6,913 bases of DNA from Sphingomonas sp. (GCA_030146605.1 JASLBO010000234.1:1-6913), one strand, 5' to 3'. Positions 1 to 6,477 are shown, counted from the first letter of the stretch. The notes: a model not told the origin generated them from the sequence alone. Made by a program: numbers and translations.

Positions 1-2
1 CT

Positions 3-992
3 GGCGCCAAAGAAGCCGCGACGCCGGTGATGACCTTTGAGGAGGCTGCCCGCGCCTGGCACAAGAACCGCCTCGAGACCCTCCACGCCGGCCATGCGGT
101 GCGCCTGCTGACGCGGCTCGAGCGTGACGCGTTTCCGGCGCTTGGCGCACGAGACCTGCGCTCGATCACCAGCGGCGATGTGCTGGCGATGGTGCGGTCG
201 GTAGAGGCGCGCGGTGCACTCGACGTCAGCCGCCGCCTCAAGCAGCATGTCAGCCAGATCTACCGCTTTGCGATTCCGCAGGGCTGGGCCGATCAGGACC
301 CTGCCGCCTACCTTAGTGACCTGCTCAAGCCGAAGCCCCGCACGCGTCACATGGCGCGGGTGGGATTGGGCGAGCTTCCGGAACTTGTGCGGGCGATTGA
401 TCGATACGACGGCGAGGAGACTCCGCGGCGGCGTGCCGTGACCCGTGCTGCGTTACTCTTCACGCTGCTTACATGGGCACGCACCAACGAGACCCGCCTT
501 GCGTCATGGCACGAGTTTGAGGATCTCGACGGCGCGGAACCGCTGTGGCGAGTGCCCGCCAGCCGAATGAAGATGGAGCGCGAGCACCTCGTGCCGCTTG
601 CGCCGCAGGTGGTGGATCTGCTCGCCGGGGTTCGTGCCTATTCCAGTGGCGGCTATGTCTTTGGCGGCGACAAGCTTGGTCAGCCCATTTCCCAGAACAC
701 CATGATCTATGGTTGCTATCGCATGGGTTACCGCGGACGGCAGACCGTGCACGGGTTTCGCGGCCTTGCATCCACCTGGGCGAACGAGGCCGAGTGCTAT
801 CGGGCTGACTGGATCGAGCTGGCACTCGCCCACACCGATCGTGACGATGTCCGCAGCGCATATAACAGCGCCCTCTACCTCACGCCGCGGCGACGCATGC
901 TCGAGGCTTGGGCAAGCTTGGCAGCCAACATGATAGAAGGCCGAGATCTAACAGGTGTGGGCCGCACGTCCGCACCCAAGTCCATGGCGTGA
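3..992 (+). CDS. P4-type tyrosine recombinase (integrase), 5' end outside window
   Basis: Site-specific recombinase that would integrate or excise a mobile element by cutting and rejoining DNA through a tyrosine nucleophile. The frame is open to the window edge, and the GTG at 27 lies inside the gene, so this is a partial gene. Family members are about 400 residues and start with an N-terminal DUF4102-type arm-binding domain, which is what is missing. The visible part begins with the SAM-like core-binding domain (TFEEAARAWH onward), followed by the catalytic domain. Catalytic residues can be read: Arg at 480-482 (in ARTNETR), Lys in RMKM, His-x-x-Arg at 750-761 (HGFR), the second His at 831-833 (LAHTD) and the Tyr nucleophile at 861-863 (SAYN). 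All are present, so the enzyme is probably active if the N-terminus is intact. The tail after EAWASLAAN is poorly conserved in the family. Integrases of this kind usually mark one end of a genomic island next to a tRNA, but no tRNA or att site is visible here. Confidence 0.93.
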   Translation, partial: GAKEAATPVMTFEEAARAWHKNRLETLHAGHAVRLLTRLERDAFPALGARDLRSITSGDVLAMVRSVEARGALDVSRRLKQHVSQIYRFAIPQGWADQDPAAYLSDLLKPKPRTRHMARVGLGELPELVRAIDRYDGEETPRRRAVTRAALLFTLLTWARTNETRLASWHEFEDLDGAEPLWRVPASRMKMEREHLVPLAPQVVDLLAGVRAYSSGGYVFGGDKLGQPISQNTMIYGCYRMGYRGRQTVHGFRGLASTWANEAECYRADWIELALAHTDRDDVRSAYNSALYLTPRRRMLEAWASLAANMIEGRDLTGVGRTSAPKSMA

Positions 993-1088
993 TCTGGGCC
1001 TGAAGCTGACTGGCAGCTCTTTGGTGGGGGAAACGCAACAAGCTGCCGCTTGATCATCCAAGCGCCCACCCTGTCTCAAAGATGCCCT

Positions 1089-1117
1089 CATGGGCCGCCC
1101 TCCAAGGGCGGCCCATG
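1089..1117 (-). terminator. Hairpin terminator of the TonB-dependent receptor gene
   Basis: A perfect 12-bp inverted repeat (CATGGGCCGCCC / GGGCGGCCCATG) has a 5-base loop, or 13 bp with a 3-base loop. It starts 15 bases after the receptor stop codon on the minus strand. The minus-strand continuation has only a short T run (CATCTTTGAG), so it is a strong stem with a weak U tract. It lies about 100 bases past the integrase stop and could also stop plus-strand transcription from that side. The hairpin is seen in the sequence. Its terminator role is inferred from position. Confidence 0.75.
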
Positions 1118-1132
1118 TGCATCTCTCCGGTA

Positions 1133-3652
1133 TTAGAAGGAGAAGCGTAGCGAGCTCGAGATCGTCCGACCGTTCACTGCACGGCCCCAGCCAATGCCGT
1201 TGGCCGGCATCGTGGCTTGCGAAATCTCGAAATACCCTAGCGTGTTGAACAGGTTGTTGGCGTTCACGCTCAGCTGCACGTTCTCGGCGGGGTGGAACTG
1301 CACAAAGGCATTTACCACCGTAAAACCGGGCATCTTGAGCTGGTCGGTATCCTGTGCGTAGCTGCTGGTGACGGTGACCGAGCTGGCGCCGAAGGTGGCG
1401 TAGCGGGTGTTTACCTGCGGCATCAGCTGGAAGGTGAATTCCGGCTGGTGGCGCGGCTCGAGCCCGGTGATCGCCGCGTTGAGCGCGTCCTCGGTGATCT
1501 TCGCCTTTGTCCAGGTAGCGCCGGCGTTGACGCTGAACGGCCCCCGACGGAAGCTGCCCTCGAACTCGGCGCCATAAGCGCGGTAGAGCCGTGAGGTGCC
1601 GAGGCCGGTGCCCGACTGGATGTTGTCATCCTCGGAATTGGCGAGGAAGCCGACCAGGTTAAGTGCGAGACCCGCCTGGCGGAACTTCACGCCGCCTTCG
1701 AGCTGGCGCACCGTGTCATAGGCTTCCGACGAATCCGGCAGGTGGCCGCTGTTATAGTCGATCGCCGAGGTGAACAGGATCTTGTCGGCATTGGCACGGG
1801 CGCCCCGGCTGTAGCGGGCAAAGACCGCTAGTTCCTCGGCGATGCGGTAGTTGATGCCCGCCGAATAGCTGAGATACTTGTAGTCGTAGTTGACCGGCGA
1901 GGGCTGGGTCAGCGGGAGCATCGCAGTCTGCCGTTCGACAGCGGAGATGATGCCGTCGCGGTTGAAGTCGACCGAGGTGATCCCCGGCCGGCCGCCACCG
2001 AGGTCGGCGCCGAACACCGTGCCGTTGACGCTGCCCACATCGTAGCGGACGCTGCCGCCGATCGCGATCTTGCCGAAGCGATAGTTGATCGAGCCGTAGG
2101 GCGCCGTGATGTCGTAATCCACGTTGAAGGCGCGGTGCAGCAGGCTCAGCCCCTGGATCGAGAAGGCCGAATATCCGTTCTGGGTGACCTTGGTGCCCGC
2201 GGCGTTGGTCACGTCGACCAGCGACGCATTGCCGCCGCCGACCACGTCCTGGACCGCCGTCGAGTACAGCCAGTCCATGTCGATCGTCTGCATCGCCTTG
2301 TAGACGCCCGCAGTGACCGTAAGGTCGCCCGCCCCCAGCTTCCACACCCTGTTTGCGCGCAAATCGTTGGTGAAGTTGTTGAGCGAGTGCAGCTTGACCT
2401 TGGCGAGATAGACGCTCGCCAGCAGGCCGTTGCCGTTGAGCCCGGCCGGATTGGTGATCGCCTGGCCGGTGTTCGGCCCGCTGGCATAGCTCAAGGCCGC
2501 GCCGGCGCCGCCGATCGTGGTGGCAATAGCCGAAGCGGTGTTGACGCTGCCGGGAACCATGCGGAAGAGGTCGCCCGAATTTGCCGAATAGCGTGCGCGC
2601 TCGGTGACTGACCAACCGGCGATCTCGAACTGTGCCTCGAGCCCTACCGACTTAGAAATCGCGTGCATGCCATCGTGGAAATTCTCGGCGACCGGCTGAT
2701 TGTTGCGATCGAGCGTGAGGAAGGTGCCGATGTTGCTCGACAGCAGCGAATCCTTGCTCGGATCGAAATTGGGGATCTTGGTGAACTCAGGCTTGTCGTT
2801 GGTGCCGCTGATCATCACCGGAGTGGGGACATATTGCGGCGAACGGTCGTCGAGTAGCTTGCCATAGATACGGACATGGCCGTTGACGAATTCCCGGGTG
2901 ACGTTGAACTTGAACTGGCCGCCGCGATAGCCGGTATAGCCGATGTCGCGCGGGCCTTCGCCGCTGCGATAGAAGCCGCCAACATGGAAGCGTAACGTGT
3001 CGCTGAGCTTGCTGCCATATTCGAAATCGACGCGCTTCTCGCCATAATTCAGGCCGGTGGTCGCTTCGATCGTGCCGCCTTCGGTGTCGCCCGTCTTGGA
3101 GATCAGGTTGATCACGCCGCCCGGCGAGTTCGACGCGAAGGTCGAGGCCGAACCGCCGCGGATCGCCTCGATCGCGGCGAGGTTGAGGTCGGCGCGGATG
3201 AACACGTCGGATCCGGCGTTGAAGATGTCGCCGAACTCGAGCACCGGCAGGCCGTCTTCCTCGATCTGCATGTACTTCGAGCCGCCCGAGGCGAGCGGGA
3301 GGCCGCGGATCGTGTAGTTCGCATTGCCCTCGCCGGACGATGCCTCGACGCGGATGCCAGGCAAGGTACGCAAGATTTCCGAAAGCGAGCGCGCACCGAG
3401 TTTGCGGACTTCGGCTTCCTTGAGCGAACTGGTAGAAATCGCACTGTCGAGAATGTCACGGCCCTTGGCGACGCCAGTTGAGAAGACTTCCTTTTCCGGA
3501 GCAGGCGCGTCCGGTCCGGCTTGTGGAGCGTCTGCAACTTCGGCCTTGGTCTCCGACGTGGAATTTGCGGAAACATTGACGACATTGGCTGCATACGCAG
3601 GCATAGCTAGCGCAAGCGGTGCTGCCGCAAGGAAGAGGTTGCCCCGTTTCAT
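1133..3652 (-). CDS. TonB-dependent outer-membrane receptor
   Basis: Outer-membrane active transporter that uses energy passed from TonB-ExbBD to import a scarce substrate. The 839-residue product starts with a Sec signal peptide (MKRGNLFLAAAPLALAMPAYA, probable cleavage after the AYA at 19-21). A low-complexity Ala/Pro/Glu linker follows, with a possible TonB box near residues 55-60 (EVFSTG). The plug domain spans about 65-190, with SLSEILRTLPGIRVE, an NYTIRGLPL motif and SNSPGGVINLISKTG. The rest is a 22-strand-type barrel ending in the usual C-terminal aromatic pattern (SLRFSF). Residues 562-573 form an EF-hand-like loop (see findings). ATG 3652 is chosen because the signal peptide begins there and AGGAG lies 11 bases upstream (3664-3668). 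The gene diverges from a TetR regulator that probably controls it. The substrate cannot be told from sequence. No siderophore, heme or cobalamin gene is adjacent, and carbohydrate or aromatic uptake is equally possible in sphingomonads. Confidence 0.95.
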   Translation of the reverse strand: MKRGNLFLAAAPLALAMPAYAANVVNVSANSTSETKAEVADAPQAGPDAPAPEKEVFSTGVAKGRDILDSAISTSSLKEAEVRKLGARSLSEILRTLPGIRVEASSGEGNANYTIRGLPLASGGSKYMQIEEDGLPVLEFGDIFNAGSDVFIRADLNLAAIEAIRGGSASTFASNSPGGVINLISKTGDTEGGTIEATTGLNYGEKRVDFEYGSKLSDTLRFHVGGFYRSGEGPRDIGYTGYRGGQFKFNVTREFVNGHVRIYGKLLDDRSPQYVPTPVMISGTNDKPEFTKIPNFDPSKDSLLSSNIGTFLTLDRNNQPVAENFHDGMHAISKSVGLEAQFEIAGWSVTERARYSANSGDLFRMVPGSVNTASAIATTIGGAGAALSYASGPNTGQAITNPAGLNGNGLLASVYLAKVKLHSLNNFTNDLRANRVWKLGAGDLTVTAGVYKAMQTIDMDWLYSTAVQDVVGGGNASLVDVTNAAGTKVTQNGYSAFSIQGLSLLHRAFNVDYDITAPYGSINYRFGKIAIGGSVRYDVGSVNGTVFGADLGGGRPGITSVDFNRDGIISAVERQTAMLPLTQPSPVNYDYKYLSYSAGINYRIAEELAVFARYSRGARANADKILFTSAIDYNSGHLPDSSEAYDTVRQLEGGVKFRQAGLALNLVGFLANSEDDNIQSGTGLGTSRLYRAYGAEFEGSFRRGPFSVNAGATWTKAKITEDALNAAITGLEPRHQPEFTFQLMPQVNTRYATFGASSVTVTSSYAQDTDQLKMPGFTVVNAFVQFHPAENVQLSVNANNLFNTLGYFEISQATMPANGIGWGRAVNGRTISSSLRFSF

Positions 3653-3681
3653 TTTCGATTATGCTCCTAAGCGTGATATCT

Positions 3682-3697
3682 CTCCTTATAGAAGGAG
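3682..3697 (-). promoter_or_regulatory. Small hairpin in the receptor mRNA leader
   Basis: CTCCTT (3682-3687) and AAGGAG (3692-3697) pair around a 4-base loop. They lie 13 bases upstream of the receptor SD (3664-3668) on the minus strand. In the receptor transcript the 3' arm reads AAGGAG, an SD-like sequence without a start codon at useful distance. It could be a translation standby or decoy element. The pairing is seen, the function is speculative. Confidence 0.3.
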
Positions 3698-3702
3698 GTC
3701 CC

Positions 3703-3837
3703 ATGATAAGAGCGATCGCCGTCGCCGGTGTGGATTTCACTATAGTGCGCTGCAAGTATAAATTAACCAATCTCCACGGGTTCAGAGGAGATAGTGGATG
3801 GCCGCAGCAGTCCGTATCTAACTTGTCTTACATGTAA
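3703..3837 (+). CDS. Doubtful 44-residue small ORF with strong SD
   Basis: ATG at 3703 follows AAGGAGGT (3692-3699), a near-perfect Shine-Dalgarno match with short (4-base) spacing, and the frame runs 44 codons to TAA. The product (MIRAIAVAGVDFTIVRCKYK...) resembles nothing I recognise. Several codons are rare for a GC-rich genome (ATA twice, AGA twice, TTA), unlike the genes on either side, and the ORF covers the likely receptor promoter. The GGAGG run is equally explained as the complement of the leader hairpin arm. I list it only because of the SD and think it more likely not a gene. Confidence 0.15.
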   Translation: MIRAIAVAGVDFTIVRCKYKLTNLHGFRGDSGWPQQSVSNLSYM

Positions 3838-3907
3838 TTAAGGTGGTGCCGGCGTCTGAGCACAACGAGCTTCACGCTGGACGCCCCGCGGAGATCATTT
3901 TGCGCTG

Positions 3908-3921
3908 AGTGATACATCACT
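3908..3921. promoter_or_regulatory. Candidate TetR operator, 6-2-6 inverted repeat
   Basis: AGTGAT and ATCACT form perfect inverted arms around a 2-base centre (AC). The site lies 126 bases before the tetR ATG, inside the divergent region. Short near-symmetric palindromes of about 14-20 bp between a tetR gene and its divergent target are the usual place for TetR-family binding and autoregulation. Assignment to this regulator is inference. The palindromes at 3738-3747 and 3828-3837 are alternatives. Confidence 0.4.
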
Positions 3922-4047
3922 GCTGGCTTCTCCGAAAGATTATGCTCCACGACGCTGCAGAAATTATGGCTTCCCAAGCGGAAGTGGATTGTTCAAATTT
4001 GAGAGCGCAGCAGCGGTGAGGCTGCTTCGTGTAAAAGAGTGATCCTG

Positions 4048-4623
4048 ATGGCGGAGAATTCGCTACCGCGCGGTCGGGGCCGCCCGCGTGACGCAGACAA
4101 AGATGAGGCGATCCGGAAGGCGACCTGGACGCTGCTTGCCACGCGCGGCTACGACAGTCTCACTTTTGAAGATGTGGCCGCAGCTGCAGCAGTGAGCGGC
4201 ACCACTCTCTACCGCCGCTTTGGATCGAAGGCGGAACTTGTGGCGAGATCGCTGCACGACAGCTCTAGACCGACACAATCGGGAGCGGAGCAGGTCAGGG
4301 ATCCGCGTGCAACCCTGCTGGCACATGCTCGGAATGTAGCCGCCTTTATGCGCGACGCGCCCGGTCGCGCGGTGGTGACGATCACAGAGGCTGCCGGTCG
4401 CGAACCAAAGCTTGCCGCAGCCCTCAGGCGCTTAGTCATGAACGACATGGCGACTTTACGTCGCTCGATCGAAGCTGCGCATCCGTTGCCAACTGAAGAA
4501 AATGTAGCATTAGCTTTCAGTCTCATCGTCGGGACCAACATGTACCATTCCGCCATCATGGGCCTTCCCCTCGAAGACGAAGCTATTGAGGCTCTTGTGG
4601 AGGCTGCCCTTAGCCTCAGATAG
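4048..4623 (+). CDS. TetR/AcrR-family transcriptional regulator
   Basis: DNA-binding repressor of the TetR family, 191 residues from ATG 4048, a normal length. The N-terminal helix-turn-helix is clear: helix 1 around residues 19-34 (EAIRKATWTLLATRGY), then LTFEDVAAAAAVSGTTLYRRFGSKAEL at about 38-64, with the characteristic T-LYRRFGSK recognition end. A basic N-terminal arm (PRGRGRPRD) precedes it, as in many members. The rest is an all-helical ligand-binding and dimer domain resembling the TetR_C_11 type (VVTITEAAGREPKLAAALRR, LIVGTNMYHSAIMGLPL). ATG 4048 is preferred over GTG 4039 because AAGAG lies 9 bases before it and GTG 4039 has no SD. It is divergent from the TonB-dependent receptor and probably represses it and itself until a ligand, plausibly the imported substrate, binds. 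The ligand is unknown. Confidence 0.92.
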   Translation: MAENSLPRGRGRPRDADKDEAIRKATWTLLATRGYDSLTFEDVAAAAAVSGTTLYRRFGSKAELVARSLHDSSRPTQSGAEQVRDPRATLLAHARNVAAFMRDAPGRAVVTITEAAGREPKLAAALRRLVMNDMATLRRSIEAAHPLPTEENVALAFSLIVGTNMYHSAIMGLPLEDEAIEALVEAALSLR

Positions 4624-4887
4624 AAGGGACGAATGCAGCTCTTCCATGATGTGCGATCAAGGAGGGGTTCGTCATTGCAGGGCATCGCAGTTTCCCCAGC
4701 CCAACAGGGTGGCTGCGGATCATTCTCAACAAGATTGTCCGCGGCGGGATCGTGCACGTGCGTCGCGCAGGGATATCAGATCGCCCGTGTCTGGCGAACT
4801 GCAGGTGTCCTGCGGGTAAGAGATTAGGCCGGGCGTGAGGACAGCGCGGCAGCTTCGCGCTTCCCGATACCTGCTGTAGGTTCATGT
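4624..4887. other. Gene-free spacer between tetR and ardC remnant
   Basis: About 260 bases without a recognisable gene on either strand. Open frames of 60-110 codons exist, but their translations look like noise, being rich in Arg, Ser and Pro with no domain pattern. No convincing terminator follows tetR: the only nearby stem (GAGGCT 4600-4605 with AGCCTC 4612-4617) lies inside the last codons and has no T run. The N-terminal part of ardC would be expected here if the downstream remnant were only frameshifted. It is not seen, so that part was probably deleted or replaced. Confidence 0.5.
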
Positions 4888-5277
4888 CCGACTGACTTCC
4901 GCGTCGGTGGCGGCGAGGCCTGTTACTCTCCGGGGGCCATTGTGTCACGGTTCCGCCGCAGCTGGCGTTTTACGCGCGGATCAACTGGTATCGGACGGTG
5001 CTGCACGAGGTCGGCCACTGGATAGGGCACACGTGCCGGCTCGATCGCGAGCAGTCGGGCGGCTTCGGCAGCGCGGCCTATGCCCGCAAGGAACCTGTGG
5101 CGGATGGCCAGCGCCTTCACTTGCGCGTCGCTGACGATCCGGCCGACGGTGCTACATGCCGATTATGTCGGCAGCTGGCTCGCCGTGCTTCGCGAGGATG
5201 AGCGCGCGATCCTCCGCGCCGCCAGTGGTGCCAGCAAGGCTGCGGACTATCTGCTGGCCTTTGTGCCGGAGGCGTGA
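4888..5277 (+). pseudogene. Decayed ArdC-type antirestriction protein, C-terminal zincin domain
   Basis: ArdC proteins protect incoming plasmid or ICE DNA from host restriction. They have an N-terminal ssDNA-binding domain (DUF1738) and a C-terminal zincin-like metallopeptidase domain. Only the latter remains here, spread over three frame segments. The first is PTDFRVGGGEACYSPGA (4888-4938). The second is HCVTVPPQLAFYARINWYRTVLHEVGH and on through CRLDREQSGGFGSAAYARKE (about 4938-5102), with the zinc motif HEVGH at 5004-5018. The third is MASAFTCASL, HADYVGSWLAVLREDERAI and ASKAADYLLAFVPEA to TGA (5104-5277). The frame breaks are near 4936-4940 and 5103, where family alignment from memory suggests lost bases (GCG-G-ATG where Ala-Glu-Met is expected). 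About 130 of roughly 300 residues survive, and an in-frame stop at 4825-4827 closes the upstream side. The fragment cannot make a functional protein. It sits 72 bases upstream of the MNT-HEPN gene, consistent with an old anti-defence locus. The family call is from recalled motifs. Confidence 0.82.
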
Positions 5278-5288
5278 GGACGATCACC

Positions 5289-5327
5289 GGCGCGGATCCG
5301 AAATTGGCTTGCCATCGGGTCCGCGCC
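5289..5327 (+). promoter_or_regulatory. Long hairpin before the MNT-HEPN gene
   Basis: GGCGCGGATCC (5289-5299) pairs with GGGTCCGCGCC (5317-5327), an 11-bp stem with one G-T wobble around a 17-base loop that can itself pair slightly (TGGC/GCCA). It starts 12 bases after the ardC remnant stop and ends 22 bases before the next ATG. There is no T run after it, so it is either a weak terminator for the remnant or a structured leader of the downstream gene. The pairing is seen, the role is open. Confidence 0.45.
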
Positions 5328-5349
5328 TGCCACAGGTTGAGCAGCGACC

Positions 5350-6252
5350 ATGCGTGACGATCTCGATCATCTGCCCTCAACCAAGCAGCGCGAGCTGGCG
5401 CACGTCGTGCGGATCCTGTTCGAGGAGTTCGCCGAAATTACTGCGCGCACCACCGATCCGAAGAAGAAGGCTGCGCGCATCCTCAAGCTGGTGCTCTACG
5501 GTTCCTATGCCCGAGGCGACTGGGTCGATGATCCGGTCGGCGGCTATCATTCCGATTATGACATCCTTGTCGTCGTCAACGACGAGCGGTTGACGGATGT
5601 CGTCGAATATTGGGCGCCGGCCGACGACCGGCTGATGCGTGAGGTGACGATAGCCGAGACGATCAGCGCCCCGGTCAATTTCATCGTGCACACCCTCACC
5701 GACGTAAACCGGCAGCTCGAGCAGGGACGGCCGTTCTTTGTCGACATCGCGCAGCAGGGACTTGCGCTGTACGAGGCAGAGGGGTTCCCGTTCGCTGCCC
5801 CTCGCGATCTGCCCCCTGAAGATGCGCGAGCAGAGGCATTGGGCCACTTCGACAAATGGTTTCAGAGTTCCGAGGAATTTCTCTTCCACGGCCGAGACGC
5901 CGCAGCGCGAGGCTGGTCTAATAAGGCGGCGTTTGAGCTGCACCAGGCAACCGAACGCCTCTACCACTGCACGCTATTGGCGCTGACACTCTACAGCCCG
6001 AAATCGCACAAGCTTAATTTCCTACGCTCCCGGAGCGAGGACATCGCACCAGCGCTAATCGAGGCATGGCCGCGCGATGACAAGTTCAGCCGCCGCTGCT
6101 TCGAGCTGTTGCGGCAGGCTTATGTGAATGCCCGCTATTCGCCCCACTACAAGATCAGCGCGGAGGAGCTGGCGTGGCTGGGCGAGCGGGTTTCCATCCT
6201 GCGCGATCTGGTCAGGATCGAATGCGAGAAGCGGCTCGCGCCGCGCGACTGA
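5350..6252 (+). CDS. Single-chain nucleotidyltransferase (MNT)-HEPN fusion protein
   Basis: A 300-residue protein joining two domains that are usually separate partners. Residues about 1-145 form a minimal nucleotidyltransferase of the polymerase-beta fold: a helical lead (KQRELAHVVRILFEEF), then LVLYGSYARGDW (G51-S52) and, after an insertion (VDDPVGGYH), SDYDILVVV with the metal-binding pair D69 and D71. The third acidic position of the fold appears as Asn (PVNFIVH, N110). Residues about 160-295 form a HEPN domain: AAFELHQATERLYH (193-206), the helix-turn signature PKSHKL (217-222) and RQAYVNARYSPHYKI (255-269), where R262 and H266 stand where HEPN RNases carry Rx4-6H. I recall close relatives across proteobacteria with the same motifs, so this is an established but poorly characterised family. 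In separate MNT/HEPN pairs the MNT antitoxin AMPylates the HEPN toxin. Whether a fusion acts so is inference. The ATG has only a weak SD (AGGTTGAG). The frame is intact although both neighbours are broken, suggesting retained function. Confidence 0.9.
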   Translation: MRDDLDHLPSTKQRELAHVVRILFEEFAEITARTTDPKKKAARILKLVLYGSYARGDWVDDPVGGYHSDYDILVVVNDERLTDVVEYWAPADDRLMREVTIAETISAPVNFIVHTLTDVNRQLEQGRPFFVDIAQQGLALYEAEGFPFAAPRDLPPEDARAEALGHFDKWFQSSEEFLFHGRDAAARGWSNKAAFELHQATERLYHCTLLALTLYSPKSHKLNFLRSRSEDIAPALIEAWPRDDKFSRRCFELLRQAYVNARYSPHYKISAEELAWLGERVSILRDLVRIECEKRLAPRD

Positions 6253-6445
6253 TTGCGGCGCTTGCCTGTTTTAAGGACGCTTTAGGCGCGCGGGGCGCAC
6301 GCTTCGGCTTCGTCGGCTCGGGAGCTGCGGTAGCTGCCTATGCCTGACGGCCTTTTTCGGCGAGGCCGGCCGGCTTTACGCCAGCCTCGGCGCGGTTCCG
6401 GGTGACGCCGACCGCTTCGCCGTAATCTGGAATCCGGCCGATTGA
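6252..6445 (+). pseudogene. Frameshifted C-terminal remnant of an unrecognised gene
   Basis: Two adjoining frames read as one plausible protein if a single base is restored. Frame one (6252-6344) gives ...CFKDALGARGARFGFV and GSGAAVAAYA, then TGA. Frame two (from about 6345) gives LTAFFGEAGRLYASLGAVPG and DADRFAVIWNPAD before TGA at 6443-6445. The break falls in TATGCCTGACGG, where one extra C (TAT GCC CTG ACG GCC) would fuse them. Both parts show strong GC3 bias and globular-looking composition, unlike the shadow frames nearby. No start codon with SD is visible. The 5' end abuts the MNT-HEPN stop, so only about 64 C-terminal residues remain. I do not recognise the family. A sequencing error is the alternative to decay, but the missing 5' part argues for a real remnant. 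Confidence 0.55.
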
Positions 6446-6452
6446 ACCAGAC

Positions 6453-6477
6453 GAGCGCGCCGCTCCGCTGCGCGCTC
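6453..6477. terminator. Hairpin between converging transcription units
   Basis: GAGCGCGC (6453-6460) and GCGCGCTC (6470-6477) form a perfect 8-bp GC stem with a 9-base loop. It lies 7 bases after the stop of the plus-strand remnant and 22 bases beyond the stop of the minus-strand small gene, so it suits a bidirectional terminator. Neither side has a T run, so function is uncertain. Confidence 0.45.

Larger units (their letters stand above)
3653..4047. promoter_or_regulatory. Divergent promoter/operator region between receptor and tetR
   Basis: This is the 395-base gap between the divergent receptor and tetR starts, visibly richer in A/T than the flanking genes, and it must contain both promoters. 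Visible elements are the receptor SD AGGAG (3664-3668), a small hairpin in its leader (3682-3697), a 10-bp palindrome CACTATAGTG (3738-3747), a TATACT-like -10 on the minus strand overlapping TATAAA on the plus strand (about 3756-3762), a palindrome TTACATGTAA (3828-3837), the 6-2-6 inverted repeat at 3908-3921, and a weak tetR SD AAGAG (4034-4038). I found no convincing -35/-10 pair on either strand, so promoter positions remain unassigned. Confidence 0.6.

Noticed and set aside
1752..2615. 287-codon open frame on the minus strand inside the receptor gene
   Set aside because: It is a shadow of the receptor. The translation is rich in Arg, Gln and Gly with no domain pattern, while the receptor frame has clear plug and barrel motifs.
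3733..3762. TTTCAC-16-TATAAA as a plus-strand sigma-70 promoter for tetR
   Set aside because: The -35 match is poor and it would give a leader of nearly 280 bases. The AT-rich patch equally fits a minus-strand -10, so it cannot be assigned.
4600..4617. Stem GAGGCT/AGCCTC at the end of tetR as a terminator
   Set aside because: It is only 6 bp, lies within the coding region and has no T run after it.
4209..4757. 182-codon minus-strand open frame opposite tetR
   Set aside because: It lies antisense to a well-supported TetR gene with no SD and no recognisable motif. High GC alone explains the openness.
4731..4780. Possible enzyme fragment around LNKIVRGGIVHV in the tetR-ardC spacer
   Set aside because: The resemblance to a fatty-acid synthase type N-terminus is faint and short, and the frame is not supported on either side.
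5377..5967. 196-codon minus-strand open frame opposite the MNT-HEPN gene
   Set aside because: It is antisense to a gene with clear motifs. Its composition follows the complement and it shows no family pattern.
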